Source: DTU098 sp964498525 | GTDB lineage: Bacteria > Bacillota > Desulfotomaculia > Desulfotomaculales > Pelotomaculaceae | Reading direction: 5' to 3' | Assembly: GCA_964498525.1 (NCBI GenBank) | Contig: CAZCGU010000007.1 | Span: forward strand, 110,666-174,665 | Length of the DNA stretch: 64,000 nucleotides | Shown: in pieces, positions 50,804-60,721 of the stretch | Layout of the letters: each line of letters begins with the position of its first letter | Position numbering within the stretch: the stretch's first letter is position 1 | The notes under the pieces: generated by a model | Database searches by the model: none | What the model saw: the letters and a program-made list of their open reading frames with translations, nothing else | Told to the model about the DNA's origin: nothing | Position numbers and translations under genes: made by a program

Positions 50804-51595
50804 ATGAACAGGAAAAATAAAAGTGAAATATTATTTGTAGTTTCTTTTTTTTCCGGAATTATCATCATAACTTTTATCCTCTATCCCATTTTGAACACCT
50901 TGTCCTGGACGGAGCCCGGCATCATCTGGGAGTCACTCCATGATAAAGAAGCGATCAATTCGATCTTTCTCAGCATTTGGACTGCCACTGTGGCTACCCT
51001 GGTATCATTTTTCTTGGGAGTACCCTTTGCCTATTTGCTGGCCCGCAAGGAATTCAGGGGCAAAAATCTGGTGGAAAGCATCGTTAACATACCCGTGGTG
51101 ATTCCGCACACCGTGGCCGGTATCTGCCTTTTAACCGTACTGAGTCCGCACAATTGGTTTGGCCGGTTATTGGTAAATGCTAATATTGAAGTGCTGGGAA
51201 CTGAGATTGCAATTATTATAGCTATGGCTTTCGTAGGTATGCCTTTCCTGATCAACTCCGCCAAGGAGGCTTTCACCTGGGTTTCGCCGCGTATGGAGAA
51301 CGTATCCCGCACGTTGGGCGCTAATCAGGTGCAGACCTTTTTCTTAATTACGTTTTCTCTGGCCTGGCGGGAAATACTTTCCGGAATGATTTTAACCTGG
51401 GCACGCTGCATCAGCGAATTTGGAGCTATTATCATCCTGGCCTATCATCCCATGATAGCGCCAACCTTTATCTATCAGAGGTTCACTACTCATGGGATGA
51501 TGTATGCGATTCCTGTTACAGTAATTCTTATCGGCATCTGTCTGGTATTATTTGTAGTGCTTAGATTGTTGGCATCAGAAAAAACAAGGGGATAA
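50804..51595 (+). CDS. wtpB: Tungstate/molybdate ABC permease
   Basis: 263 residues with about six helices. The coupling loop ENVSRTLGANQVQTFFLITF and the segment IPHTVAGICLLTVLS are shared by WtpB/ModB/TupB-type permeases. GGAGG precedes the ATG. Confidence 0.92.
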   Translation: MNRKNKSEILFVVSFFSGIIIITFILYPILNTLSWTEPGIIWESLHDKEAINSIFLSIWTATVATLVSFFLGVPFAYLLARKEFRGKNLVESIVNIPVVIPHTVAGICLLTVLSPHNWFGRLLVNANIEVLGTEIAIIIAMAFVGMPFLINSAKEAFTWVSPRMENVSRTLGANQVQTFFLITFSLAWREILSGMILTWARCISEFGAIIILAYHPMIAPTFIYQRFTTHGMMYAIPVTVILIGICLVLFVVLRLLASEKTRG

Positions 51596-51599
51596 AAAT

Positions 51600-52622
51600 A
51601 TGATTGAGATTAAGGGGCTTTCCCTCCGCCTGGGGAAATTCAAAATGGAGAAACTGGATCTTACCATTGAAGCCAGGGAGTTTTTTGCTATAATTGGTCC
51701 CACCGGTTCAGGAAAAACCGTATTGCTGGAATCAATTGCCGGTTTAAAGCCCATTGAGGAGGGCTCCATCCAGATAAAGGGGCAGGAGGTTACTTTGCTT
51801 CCCCCGGAGCAAAGACATATCTCAATTTGTTACCAGGATCGGGCTTTGTTCCCCCACATGAAGGTTAAAGAAAACATCTGTTATGGCTTGCGGTTCAAAA
51901 GTAAATCCGATCAAAAAAATGCAGTGGAAAAACTCAATGACCTTGCTGTCCTTCTAAAAATCGGCAATCTTATGGATCGATATCCGGTTAATTTGAGCGG
52001 CGGTGAAAAACAAAGGGTAGCCCTGGCCAGGGCGCTGATCGTTAACCCGGATGTGCTCTTGCTGGACGAACCCTTTACCGCCCTGGACGCCACCATAAAG
52101 GATACCATTGAATTAGAGCTGAAAAAATTGCACCAGGTTTTGCAAACCACTACTATAATGGTTACCCATGACTTCCGCGAGGCGTATCATCTGGCCTCCA
52201 GGGTGGCGGTCATTAAAGACGGGACTATGATGCAGGTGGGACCTGTGGCGGAAATATTCGAACAGCCGTCCTCAATCTTTGTGGCAAATTTTGTCGGAAT
52301 GAAAAACATCATACCGATAAGTTTCCTGACGGAAAGTAAAACCGCCGCCAATGTTGACTCTTTCCGGAAAAAGGACTTTCTGGGTGTAAGACCCGAAAAA
52401 ATTCAAGTCAGCAACTCTCCCCTGGGGACAGACTTTATGATGAATGGGACTATCCTGAGAATTAAAAATGCCGGTATTTACCGGCAGGTAGATATATCTT
52501 ACCTGCAGTATCAGTTTCAAGTTATTTTAACGCCGAATTATTATGATGACCCGGCTTTGCTGGAAGGTTCAAAAATATACTTTGGTTTTGATCTTGCCGA
52601 TATTTGTCCGCTGGAGCAATAG
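51600..52622 (+). CDS. wtpC: Tungstate/molybdate ABC ATPase
   Basis: 340 residues. Walker A GPTGSGKTVLLE, signature NLSGGEKQRVALARAL and Walker B VLLLDEPFTALD. After about residue 230 comes a TOBE-type regulatory domain (VRPEKIQVSNSPLGTDF). It completes the WtpABC importer. Confidence 0.93.
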   Translation: MIEIKGLSLRLGKFKMEKLDLTIEAREFFAIIGPTGSGKTVLLESIAGLKPIEEGSIQIKGQEVTLLPPEQRHISICYQDRALFPHMKVKENICYGLRFKSKSDQKNAVEKLNDLAVLLKIGNLMDRYPVNLSGGEKQRVALARALIVNPDVLLLDEPFTALDATIKDTIELELKKLHQVLQTTTIMVTHDFREAYHLASRVAVIKDGTMMQVGPVAEIFEQPSSIFVANFVGMKNIIPISFLTESKTAANVDSFRKKDFLGVRPEKIQVSNSPLGTDFMMNGTILRIKNAGIYRQVDISYLQYQFQVILTPNYYDDPALLEGSKIYFGFDLADICPLEQ

Positions 52623-53188
52623 TTTGCCCCGGGGCTGGATTCCCTCCGGGGTTCGTAAAACCACTGCTAATTTATTGTTGTCTGAAATATTTGCCCGATG
52701 CCCTTGGAAAGTTACTATAATAATGGTATCATGTATCTTATGCTGTTAGAAATATTAACATTTAAAATTTCCTTTGATCTGCCGGTCCCATAACATTTCT
52801 CCAGGGGGAAGCGGAAGCTATTTAAAGAATACGTTTATCTTTTTTATTTCCCGTGTTTTTTGTTGATCATTAAATCTTATCCAGTTATAATAGGTTGTAA
52901 CATTATGAGGAATTCCGTGCCGCTGTTGTTTTTTTCCAGCACACTGAGGCGGGCGGGCAAAGCCCGAACCGTGTTTTAGGATAGGAGGTGCCAGGGCTTG
53001 TAAAGGGCCTTGGTGTTTTTGCTTTGCCAAGAAATTTGCTAAAGGAAATAACGGCAATCCATGGAATAATTCAATGAAATTGGTTACAATATGATTAGAA
53101 TTTAATGGTATTAAATTTTTTAATGAAAAGGGCTCCTTTTCGAAATAGCAAATACCTATTATAATTAAATCACATAAGGGGGAGCATA
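52623..53188. other. Intergenic, no gene seen
   Basis: A CCCCGG/CCGGGG hairpin at about 52626-52652 may end the wtp operon. TATAAT at 53160-53165 is a likely -10 box for tig. No gene is seen in the rest. Confidence 0.45.
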
Positions 53189-54517
53189 ATGAAAGCTAAC
53201 GCGGAAAGGGTCGAAAAAAACACCGTTCTACTGGAAATAGAGTTGGACGCCGAACAGTTCTCCCAAGCCGTGGAAAAAGCCTACCGCAAACTTGTTAAAA
53301 AAGTTAACATTCCCGGTTTCCGTAAAGGCAAGGCGCCAAGACCGGTTTTTGAGCGTTTTGTCGGAAAAGAGGCGTTGTATGAAGATGCCATGGAATCATT
53401 GGTGCCGGAAGCTTATCTGGATGCGGTAAAAGAAACCGGGATTGAGCCCATCGAACGACCCAGGATGGAAATCGTGCAGGCCGAGGAAGGCAAACCTGTG
53501 GTATTAAAAGCAAAGGTACAGGTCAAACCCGAAGTAGTACTTGGTGCATATAAGGGGCTTGAAGCAGTCAAAAGAGAAGTCGAAATTAACCCTGCTGATA
53601 TCGTCAAAGAGCTGGAGCGGCTGCAAAACAGACATTGCAAGGTTCTGAACCTGCAGGAAGGTATTGTGGAAAATGGCGACACGGTCCAATTAGACTTTTT
53701 GGGGACTGTGGATAATATTCCTTTTCCCGGCGGGGAAGGCAAGGACTATCATCTTACCATCGGTTCCGGTTCCTTTATTCCGGGTTTTGAAGACCAGTTG
53801 GTGGGAATGTCCATTGGTGAAACACGGGGCATTTTTGTTACATTTCCCCAGGAATATCATGCGACAGAACTGGCCGGGAAGGACGCGTCCTTTACAGTTA
53901 CCGTTAAATCCCTGAAACGCAAGGAACTGGCGCCCCTTGATGACGAGTTTGCCAAGGACGTCAGTGAGTTTGATACCCTTGAGGAATTAAGGGAAGACAT
54001 TGGGAATAAGCTAAAGAAGGCCGCCGGGGATATGAATTCCTTCAGGATGAAACAGGAAACTGTGGAAAAGGCCGTTAAAAATGCCGAAGTTGAAATCCCC
54101 GAAACCATGATCGAGGACCAGCTTAAAGATATGCTCCAGAGCATGGAAAACCGGATGTTAAACCAGGGGTTGGATCTGAAAACCTATCTGGAGTATGCTA
54201 AAAAGAGTATGATAGAATTAAGGCAAGAAATGCTCCCTGACGCCGAGGCCGGAGTAAAAACCAATTTAGTGCTGGAAGCTATCTCAAAAGCTGAGGACAT
54301 TAAGGCATCCGAAGAAGAAATTAAAGAAGAAGCCGGCAAGATGGCTGAAAGTTACCAGCAGGATCCTGAAGAGTTTTACAAGATGCTGGAAAAGGAAGAC
54401 CAGCTTGACTTTATAGCCGGCAGCGTTATTAAGGAGAAGACGGTGCAGTATCTGGTTGACAACGCCAAAATTGTGGAAGAGAGCAAAGAGGACACCAAAG
54501 TTGAGGACGTGGAATAG
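53189..54517 (+). CDS. tig: Trigger factor
   Basis: 442 residues. Ribosome-binding loop GFRKGKAPR near residue 45, FKBP-type prolyl isomerase at about 150-250 (VQLDFLGTVDNIPFPGG, SFIPGFEDQLVGMSIGE) and a long helical C-domain. It binds nascent chains at the ribosome exit and aids folding. It leads the tig-clpP-clpX cluster. Confidence 0.97.
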   Translation: MKANAERVEKNTVLLEIELDAEQFSQAVEKAYRKLVKKVNIPGFRKGKAPRPVFERFVGKEALYEDAMESLVPEAYLDAVKETGIEPIERPRMEIVQAEEGKPVVLKAKVQVKPEVVLGAYKGLEAVKREVEINPADIVKELERLQNRHCKVLNLQEGIVENGDTVQLDFLGTVDNIPFPGGEGKDYHLTIGSGSFIPGFEDQLVGMSIGETRGIFVTFPQEYHATELAGKDASFTVTVKSLKRKELAPLDDEFAKDVSEFDTLEELREDIGNKLKKAAGDMNSFRMKQETVEKAVKNAEVEIPETMIEDQLKDMLQSMENRMLNQGLDLKTYLEYAKKSMIELRQEMLPDAEAGVKTNLVLEAISKAEDIKASEEEIKEEAGKMAESYQQDPEEFYKMLEKEDQLDFIAGSVIKEKTVQYLVDNAKIVEESKEDTKVEDVE

Positions 54518-54574
54518 TAATGAATAATAATAGTCATAATCCAGTAACTATGCGGGCAGGAGGTGTTTAGATCC

Positions 54575-55165
54575 GTGAATTTAGTACCTATCGTAGTGGA
54601 ACAAACCAACCGTGGAGAGCGGGCTTATGATATTTACTCCAGGCTTTTAAAAGACCGGATCATCTTTTTGGGCGGTCCCATTGATGACAATGTCGCCAAC
54701 CTGGTGATTGCGCAGCTGCTGTTTTTGGAGGCGGAAGACCCGGATAAAGACATTCATTTCTATATTAACTCCCCCGGTGGTATTATCACTTCGGGCCTGG
54801 CAATTTATGATACCATGCAGTATGTACGGTCACCCGTCTCCACGATTTGCCTGGGCCAGGCGGCCAGCATGGGGTCGTTGCTGTTGTGCGCAGGTGCAAA
54901 GGGGAAGAGATTTGCCCTGCCCTACTCCAGGATTCTGATTCACCAGCCTCTGGGTGGCGTTCAAGGTCAGGCCACGGACATCGAGATCCACGCGAAAGAG
55001 ATTATCCGGACCAGGGGATTTCTAAATGAAATCATTTCCAGGCATACCGGCCAGCCTCTGGAGAGAATTGTTCAGGATACCGAACGCGATTACTTTATGT
55101 CTGCCCAGCAGGCTAAAGAATACGGTATTATTGACGAGGTGTTCGATGTCAGGAAGCAAAGGTAA
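54575..55165 (+). CDS. clpP: ATP-dependent Clp protease proteolytic subunit
   Basis: 196 residues from a GTG at 54575 with AGGAGG upstream; the in-frame GTG at 54563 overlaps that ribosome binding site. Nucleophile Ser in GQAASMGS, His in RILIHQPLGG and Asp further on complete the triad. It forms the two-ring barrel that degrades proteins fed by ClpX. Confidence 0.97.
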   Translation: MNLVPIVVEQTNRGERAYDIYSRLLKDRIIFLGGPIDDNVANLVIAQLLFLEAEDPDKDIHFYINSPGGIITSGLAIYDTMQYVRSPVSTICLGQAASMGSLLLCAGAKGKRFALPYSRILIHQPLGGVQGQATDIEIHAKEIIRTRGFLNEIISRHTGQPLERIVQDTERDYFMSAQQAKEYGIIDEVFDVRKQR

Positions 55166-55178
55166 AAGAGGTGGGAAT

Positions 55179-56429
55179 ATGTTCGGCGACAAAGGACAAC
55201 TGAAATGTTCCTTTTGCGGTAAACTTCAGGATCAGGTTAAAAAACTGGTTGCCGGCCCTGGTGTCTATATATGTGATGAGTGTATAGAATTGTGCAACGA
55301 GATCATCGAAGAAGAGCTTAACGAGGACCTTGGGCTGGAGCTGGGTGATATCCCCAAGCCGAAAGAGATTAAAGAGATCCTGGATCAGTATGTAATCGGG
55401 CAGGAGGATGCCAAAAAATCCCTGGCTGTGGCAGTGTATAATCATTACAAGCGAATTAACCTCGGCGGAAAAATTGATGATGTTGAACTGCAAAAGAGCA
55501 ATATCGTCATGCTGGGGCCCACGGGAAGCGGTAAAACCCTGTTGGCGCAAACCCTGGCACGTCTTTTGAACGTGCCCTTTGCCATTGCCGATGCCACTTC
55601 CCTTACCGAGGCGGGCTATGTGGGCGAAGATGTGGAAAACATTTTGCTAAAGTTGATTCAGGCTGCAGATTACGATGTGGAAAAGGCTGAAAAAGGGATT
55701 GTCTATATTGACGAGATTGATAAAATCGCCCGCAAGTCGGAAAATCCTTCCATAACCAGGGACGTTTCCGGTGAAGGCGTCCAGCAGGCGCTTTTAAAAA
55801 TTCTGGAAGGGACTGTGGCCAGTGTGCCCCCCCAGGGCGGTCGCAAGCATCCTCACCAGGAGTTTATTCAGCTTGACACCACAAATGTGCTGTTTATCTG
55901 CGGCGGCGCCTTTGATGGGGTGGATAAGATCATTTTAAACCGCACCGGTAAAAAATCCATGGGTTTTGGGGCTGAGATCAAAAACAAAAAAGAGCAGAAA
56001 ATTGGGGAAATCCTGCGCAAAATTTTACCCGAAGATCTCTTAAAATACGGGCTTATACCCGAGTTCGTGGGCAGGCTGCCCATTATCGTTACCCTGGATG
56101 CACTGGACGAGAACGCCCTGATCCGCATCCTTACGGAACCCAGGAACGCTCTGATTAAACAATACGAAAAGCTGTTCGAACTGGATGGTGTTTCCCTGGA
56201 GTTTTCCCAGGACGCCTTGAGGGGAATAGCGGAAGAAGCCCTTAAACGCAATACGGGCGCCAGGGGTCTTCGTTCCATCCTGGAAGAAGTGATGCTCGAA
56301 GTTATGTACGAGATCCCTTCCAGGGATGATATTGCTAAATGCATAATCACCAGGGAAACGATTCAAAAAAGGGAGCAGCCGCGGATTATTGCCATGGACA
56401 GGAAAAAGAAGAAAGAAGAGACTGCTTAA
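55179..56429 (+). CDS. clpX: ClpX ATPase unfoldase
   Basis: 416 residues; ATG at 55179, 13 bases after clpP. N-terminal zinc finger (CSFCGK ... CDECIELC), AAA+ Walker A GPTGSGKT and Walker B YIDEIDK. The ClpP-docking loop reads KSMGFGAE (MGF where many have IGF). It unfolds tagged proteins and threads them into ClpP. Confidence 0.97.
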   Translation: MFGDKGQLKCSFCGKLQDQVKKLVAGPGVYICDECIELCNEIIEEELNEDLGLELGDIPKPKEIKEILDQYVIGQEDAKKSLAVAVYNHYKRINLGGKIDDVELQKSNIVMLGPTGSGKTLLAQTLARLLNVPFAIADATSLTEAGYVGEDVENILLKLIQAADYDVEKAEKGIVYIDEIDKIARKSENPSITRDVSGEGVQQALLKILEGTVASVPPQGGRKHPHQEFIQLDTTNVLFICGGAFDGVDKIILNRTGKKSMGFGAEIKNKKEQKIGEILRKILPEDLLKYGLIPEFVGRLPIIVTLDALDENALIRILTEPRNALIKQYEKLFELDGVSLEFSQDALRGIAEEALKRNTGARGLRSILEEVMLEVMYEIPSRDDIAKCIITRETIQKREQPRIIAMDRKKKKEETA

Positions 56430-56442
56430 TAAAAAAAGATAC

Positions 56443-56482
56443 CCAAATAATAAAGCCCGCTTAAGCGGGCTTTATTATTTGG
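56443..56482. terminator. Perfect palindromic terminator after clpX
   Basis: Bases 56443-56462 are the exact reverse complement of 56463-56482, giving a 20-pair stem centred on CTTAAG with A-T-rich ends. It should stop transcription in both directions. Confidence 0.9.
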
Positions 56483-56810
56483 CCCGATATGCCTGTTTGC
56501 CGGGTCGAAGGCAAGTTAGTTTATACACGCAATGATAAGGTCTGATAAGGTCACCTTCCTTCGGTATGCCGCTGCTCAGTCACTCTCCGCCAACGCGTCG
56601 ATTGGGAGGGTGTTTTTTTATGCCGACAGATCCGGATCTAGTGGTTTGTGGCAGTTACGGTACGGGGGCGATGCATCAAATGCGGAATCATAAGTAGCCT
56701 GCTTTTAATTGCCCGACCTGACATAACGGGCGCCGACTCCAACCGGATGTCAAAAAAATACATTGACATATAACCCAAATAGTGTTTAAATTTGTTTAAC
56801 TGAATAATCT

Positions 56811-56982
56811 GTCCAGGTCTCCCCGGCTGTGCCGGGGGGTGAAAAGGGAACCGGGTGTAAATCCCGGACGGTCTGGCCACTGTAAGTGGGGAGCGTCTCC
56901 CAAAATGCCACTGGGTTGAAAAGATAACCCGGGAAGGCGGGAGGTACGCTGTGAGCCACAAGTCAGGAGACCTGCCTGGTCG
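56811..56982 (+). promoter_or_regulatory. Cobalamin (B12) riboswitch
   Basis: Core B12-box elements are in order: GGGAACCGGGTGTAAATCCC, then GGTCTGGCCACTGTAAGTGG, and GAGCCACAAGTCAGGAGACC (the B12 box GCCACTG relatives). P1 is AGGTCTCC pairing with GGAGACCT. It is followed by a terminator at 57051, so adenosylcobalamin should stop transcription of the mutase genes, or gate them, when B12 is plentiful. Confidence 0.96.
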
Positions 56983-57050
56983 GTTCGAAAGTCGCCTTCC
57001 GTAGAAAGGCCAAGACTGAAAATGTGTTTATTCAAAAGGTTTTTCCTTTG

Positions 57051-57088
57051 AAAAACCCGGCTTCTAAGCGGAAGAAGCCGGGTTTTTC
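57051..57088 (+). terminator. Riboswitch-linked terminator
   Basis: AAAAACCCGGCTTC pairs with GAAGCCGGGTTTTT (57074-57087). It lies about 70 bases after the aptamer, the right place for the expression platform. Confidence 0.9.
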
Positions 57089-57235
57089 ATGTGTTAACTC
57101 CTTCTTCCATATTAATTCTACCTGTTCGGGGATGGATGGGTAGGCTTTTTGAAACAAGTCCGTTAATGGACGGACATAACATATTGGCCCGATGGACGCA
57201 GGCGCCTGTCTCATGGGCCAACGGGATCCCGCTGA

Positions 57236-58531
57236 AAAAAATCCCGTTTTTCCTTTTCGTCGGGATCGGATTTCTTTTTAGAAATAGCCAAGCTGCGGGC
57301 CGCCCGGCTTATCTGGACGCAAATCGCGGGCGCTTTCGGTGTCAGCGAAAAGGCGCAAAAAATGTATTTGCACGTGAGCACATCGGCCTGGAACAAGACA
57401 ATCTACGATCCTTACGTGAATATCCTGCGTCTGACGACGGAAGCCTTTGCCGGCGTTATGGGCGGCGCCGACGGCATCAATGTGGGCGCCTTTGATCAGG
57501 CCGTCCGGCCCGCCGATGAGTTTTCCCGGCGCGTCTCCCGCAACATCCACCTTATTCTCAATGACGAGGCCAAGTTGACCATACCGGTGGATCCGTCGGG
57601 CGGCTCCTATTACGTCGAAAAAATGACCGACGCCATAGCCAGGAAGGCCTGGGCGTTGTTCCAGGAAGTGGAGGCAAAAGGGGGTATGTCCAAAGCCTTG
57701 CAGAAGGGGTTTCCGCAGGGGCAGGCGGCCCAAACCGCCGCCAGGAGAAAGGCGAATATAGCTAGGCGCAAGGACATTTTTGTCGGAACGAACATGTATC
57801 CGAATACTATCGAAAAACCGCTGGCCGTTAATCCGGCGGATCATAAAACCATTAAAAAGCAGCAAGCTGAACTGCTAGCCGGCTACCGCGCCGCCGTGCC
57901 TGAAGAAAAATTGCAAGCGGCGCTGGGCGTGTTGATCGGCGCGAAGAAGGAAGGCGGCGCCGCAGTTGTCGAAGCAGCCGTGGAGGCCGCTTTGTCCGGC
58001 GCCACCCTGGGAACTCTGGCCTGCGTGATGCAGACGGAAGGCGCCGTGGTTCCCTCTGTCACCGCCGTCAATATCCACCGGGGGGCCGAAATTTTTGAGT
58101 CTTTGCGTCAGGCCTCGGAGACCTACAGGGATAAAAACGGTTCGCCGCCCAGAGTATTTCTGGCCAATATGGGGCCCATTCCCCAGCATAAGGCCCGGGC
58201 CGATTTCTCTGCGGGATTTCTTGAGGTGGGGGGATTTGAAGTACTGAAAAATGACGGCTTCCCCACCGTGGAAGAAGCGGCCCGGGCTTTTGTCGATTCC
58301 GGCGCTTCCATCGCCGTTATTTGCTCCACCGACGATACCTACCCCGAACTTGTGCCGCCGCTGGCCAAATTAATCAAAGAAGCCAGGCCCGACGCCGCCG
58401 TATTGCTGGCCGGCTACCCGGCCGACCTGCTCGATACCTTTAAGCAGGCGGGAGTGGACGATTTCATCCATATGAGGGCCAATTGCTATGAATTGCTTCT
58501 GAAACTGATGAAGCGGGAAGGAGTGCTGTAA
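57236..58531 (+). pseudogene. mutA: 5'-truncated methylmalonyl-CoA mutase small subunit
   Basis: The in-frame sequence starts just after a stop at 57233 and reads SRFSFSSGSDFFLEIAKLRAARLIW, the known mid-barrel part of MutA/mutase subunits. It runs on to a C-terminal pseudo-B12 domain (PRVFLANMGPIPQHKARAD, no DxHxxG as is normal for the small subunit). MutA proteins are about 620-650 residues; only about 430 remain, so roughly 200 N-terminal residues are gone. The first normal start is ATG 57362, without a ribosome binding site. Whether the rest still supports the large subunit is unknown; a mis-assembly is possible. It overlaps mutB by one base. Confidence 0.8.
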
Positions 58532-60717
58532 TGGGCAAGAGACCTGATTTTACAAGCATGGAGTACAGTGTGAAACAGGCCGCCTCTGATGCCGCGTTGT
58601 GGCGTAAAATGGCGGAAAAACAGGCCGGAAAAGCCCTTGACGAGCTGACCTGGCGGACCATGGAACAAATCGACGTGAAGCCGCTTTACACCTGGGGAGA
58701 TATCGCCAATGAAGAACACCTGGGCTATACCGCGGGGATCGCTCCCAACCTGAGGGGACCCTACCCCACCATGTACGTGGTCCGGCCCTGGACGGTGCGC
58801 CAGTACGCCGGCTTTTCCACCGCGGAAGAAAGCAACGCCTTTTACCGCCGCAACCTGGCCGCCGGACAGAAGGGCCTGTCCATCGCCTTCGACCTGGCCA
58901 CCCACCGGGGCTACGACTCCGACCACCCCCGGGTCGTCGGTGACGTGGGCAAGGCCGGCGTGGCCGTGGACTCCATCCTGGACATGAAGATTTTATTCGA
59001 CGGCATCCCCCTGGATCAGATGTCGGTTTCCATGACCATGAACGGGGCGGTGCTGCCGGTGCTGGCTTTTTATATTGTGGCGGCCGAGGAACAGGGGGTC
59101 AAGTTCGCCCAGCTCAACGGCACCATTCAAAACGACATCCTCAAAGAATACATGGTGCGGAACACCTACATCTACCCGCCTGACCCATCCATGCGCATCA
59201 TCGCCGACATTTTCTCCTTTACCTCCCAGAACATGCCGAAATACAACACGATCAGTATCTCGGGCTACCATATGGAGGAGGCCGGCGCCACCTCGGATCT
59301 GGAAATGGCCTACACTCTGGCGGACGGCCTGGAATACGTGCGCACCGGTTTAAAGGCGGGCATCGATATTGACGCCTTTGCGCCCAGGCTGTCCTTTTTC
59401 TGGGCCATCGGCATGAATTATTTTATGGAAGTGGCCAAGATGCGGGCCGCCCGCCTGCTCTGGGCCAAAATCATCAAGCAGTTCAATCCCAAGAACCCCA
59501 AGTCCCTGGCCCTGCGCACCCACTGCCAGACCTCGGGCTGGAGCCTGACGGAGCAGGATCCGTACAACAACGTGGCCCGGACCTGCGTTGAAGCCATGGC
59601 GGCCGCTTTGGGACACACACAGTCCCTGCACACCAATTCTCTGGACGAGGCCATCGCCCTGCCCACCGATTTTTCCGCCCGCATCGCCCGCAACACCCAA
59701 CTCTACTTGCAGGACGAGGCCGGCATCTGCAAGGTGGTGGACCCGTGGGGCGGCTCATATTATATGGAAGCTTTGACCGGCGCCATCGCCCGCCGGGCCT
59801 GGGAACACATCCAGGAAGTCGAATCCCTGGGCGGCATGGCCAAAGCCATTGAGACCGGCCTGCCGAAGATGCGCATCGAAGAGGCGGCGGCCCGGCGCCA
59901 GGCCCACATCGACTCGGGCAAGGAGGCCATTATCGGCGTGAACAAGTACCGCCTGGCCAAGGAGGACCCGCTGGAAACACTGGAAGTGGACAATACCGCC
60001 GTGCGCCAGGCCCAGTTGGCGCGGCTGGATAAACTGCGCCAGGGGCGCGACGAGGTCAGGGTGGAGGCGGCGCTGAACGCCATCACCCGCGCCACGGAAA
60101 CCGGGGAGGGCAACCTCCTGGCCATGGCTATCGAGGCCGCCAGGGCCCGGGCCAGCCTGGGCGAGATTTCCTACGCCATCGAAAAGGTGACCGGCCGGCA
60201 TAAGGCGGTCATCCGCGCCATCTCCGGCGTGTACAGCGCCGAGTTCGGCGAGGAGCACGAAGTGGCCGTGGTCAGGAAAATGGCCGACGACTTTGAGAAG
60301 AACGAGGGCCGCCGTCCCAGAATCATGGTGGCCAAGATGGGGCAGGACGGCCACGACCGCGGCGCCAAGGTGATCGCCACCGCCTTCGCCGACCTGGGCT
60401 TTGACGTGGACATCGGTCCCCTCTTCCAGACCCCGGAAGAAACAGCCAGGCAGGCGGTGGAAAATGACGTGCATGTCGTCGGCATGAGTTCCCTGGCCGC
60501 CGGCCACAAGACCCTCCTGCCGCAGCTGGTGGAGGAATTGAAGAAACTGGGCCGGGAGGACATCCTGGTGGTGGCGGGCGGCGTTATTCCCGCTCAGGAT
60601 TACGATTTCCTGAAAGCCCACGGGGCCGCCGCCATATTTGGGCCGGGCACCGTCATTCCGGTGGCCGCCCAGAAAGTATTGGAAGAAATCACCCGCCGCT
60701 TGCGGGAAGCCAGCTGA
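58531..60717 (+). CDS. mutB: Methylmalonyl-CoA mutase large subunit
   Basis: 728 residues, full length. Substrate-site block TVRQYAGFSTAEESN marks a methylmalonyl-CoA rather than isobutyryl-CoA mutase. The TIM barrel ends with HTNSLDEAIALPTD. The C-terminal domain has KMGQDGHDRGAKVIATAF (DxHxxG, the lower-axial His for cobalamin). It interconverts succinyl-CoA and methylmalonyl-CoA in propionate metabolism. ATG overlaps the mutA stop. Confidence 0.97.
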   Translation: MGKRPDFTSMEYSVKQAASDAALWRKMAEKQAGKALDELTWRTMEQIDVKPLYTWGDIANEEHLGYTAGIAPNLRGPYPTMYVVRPWTVRQYAGFSTAEESNAFYRRNLAAGQKGLSIAFDLATHRGYDSDHPRVVGDVGKAGVAVDSILDMKILFDGIPLDQMSVSMTMNGAVLPVLAFYIVAAEEQGVKFAQLNGTIQNDILKEYMVRNTYIYPPDPSMRIIADIFSFTSQNMPKYNTISISGYHMEEAGATSDLEMAYTLADGLEYVRTGLKAGIDIDAFAPRLSFFWAIGMNYFMEVAKMRAARLLWAKIIKQFNPKNPKSLALRTHCQTSGWSLTEQDPYNNVARTCVEAMAAALGHTQSLHTNSLDEAIALPTDFSARIARNTQLYLQDEAGICKVVDPWGGSYYMEALTGAIARRAWEHIQEVESLGGMAKAIETGLPKMRIEEAAARRQAHIDSGKEAIIGVNKYRLAKEDPLETLEVDNTAVRQAQLARLDKLRQGRDEVRVEAALNAITRATETGEGNLLAMAIEAARARASLGEISYAIEKVTGRHKAVIRAISGVYSAEFGEEHEVAVVRKMADDFEKNEGRRPRIMVAKMGQDGHDRGAKVIATAFADLGFDVDIGPLFQTPEETARQAVENDVHVVGMSSLAAGHKTLLPQLVEELKKLGREDILVVAGGVIPAQDYDFLKAHGAAAIFGPGTVIPVAAQKVLEEITRRLREAS

Positions 60718-60721
60718 GATC

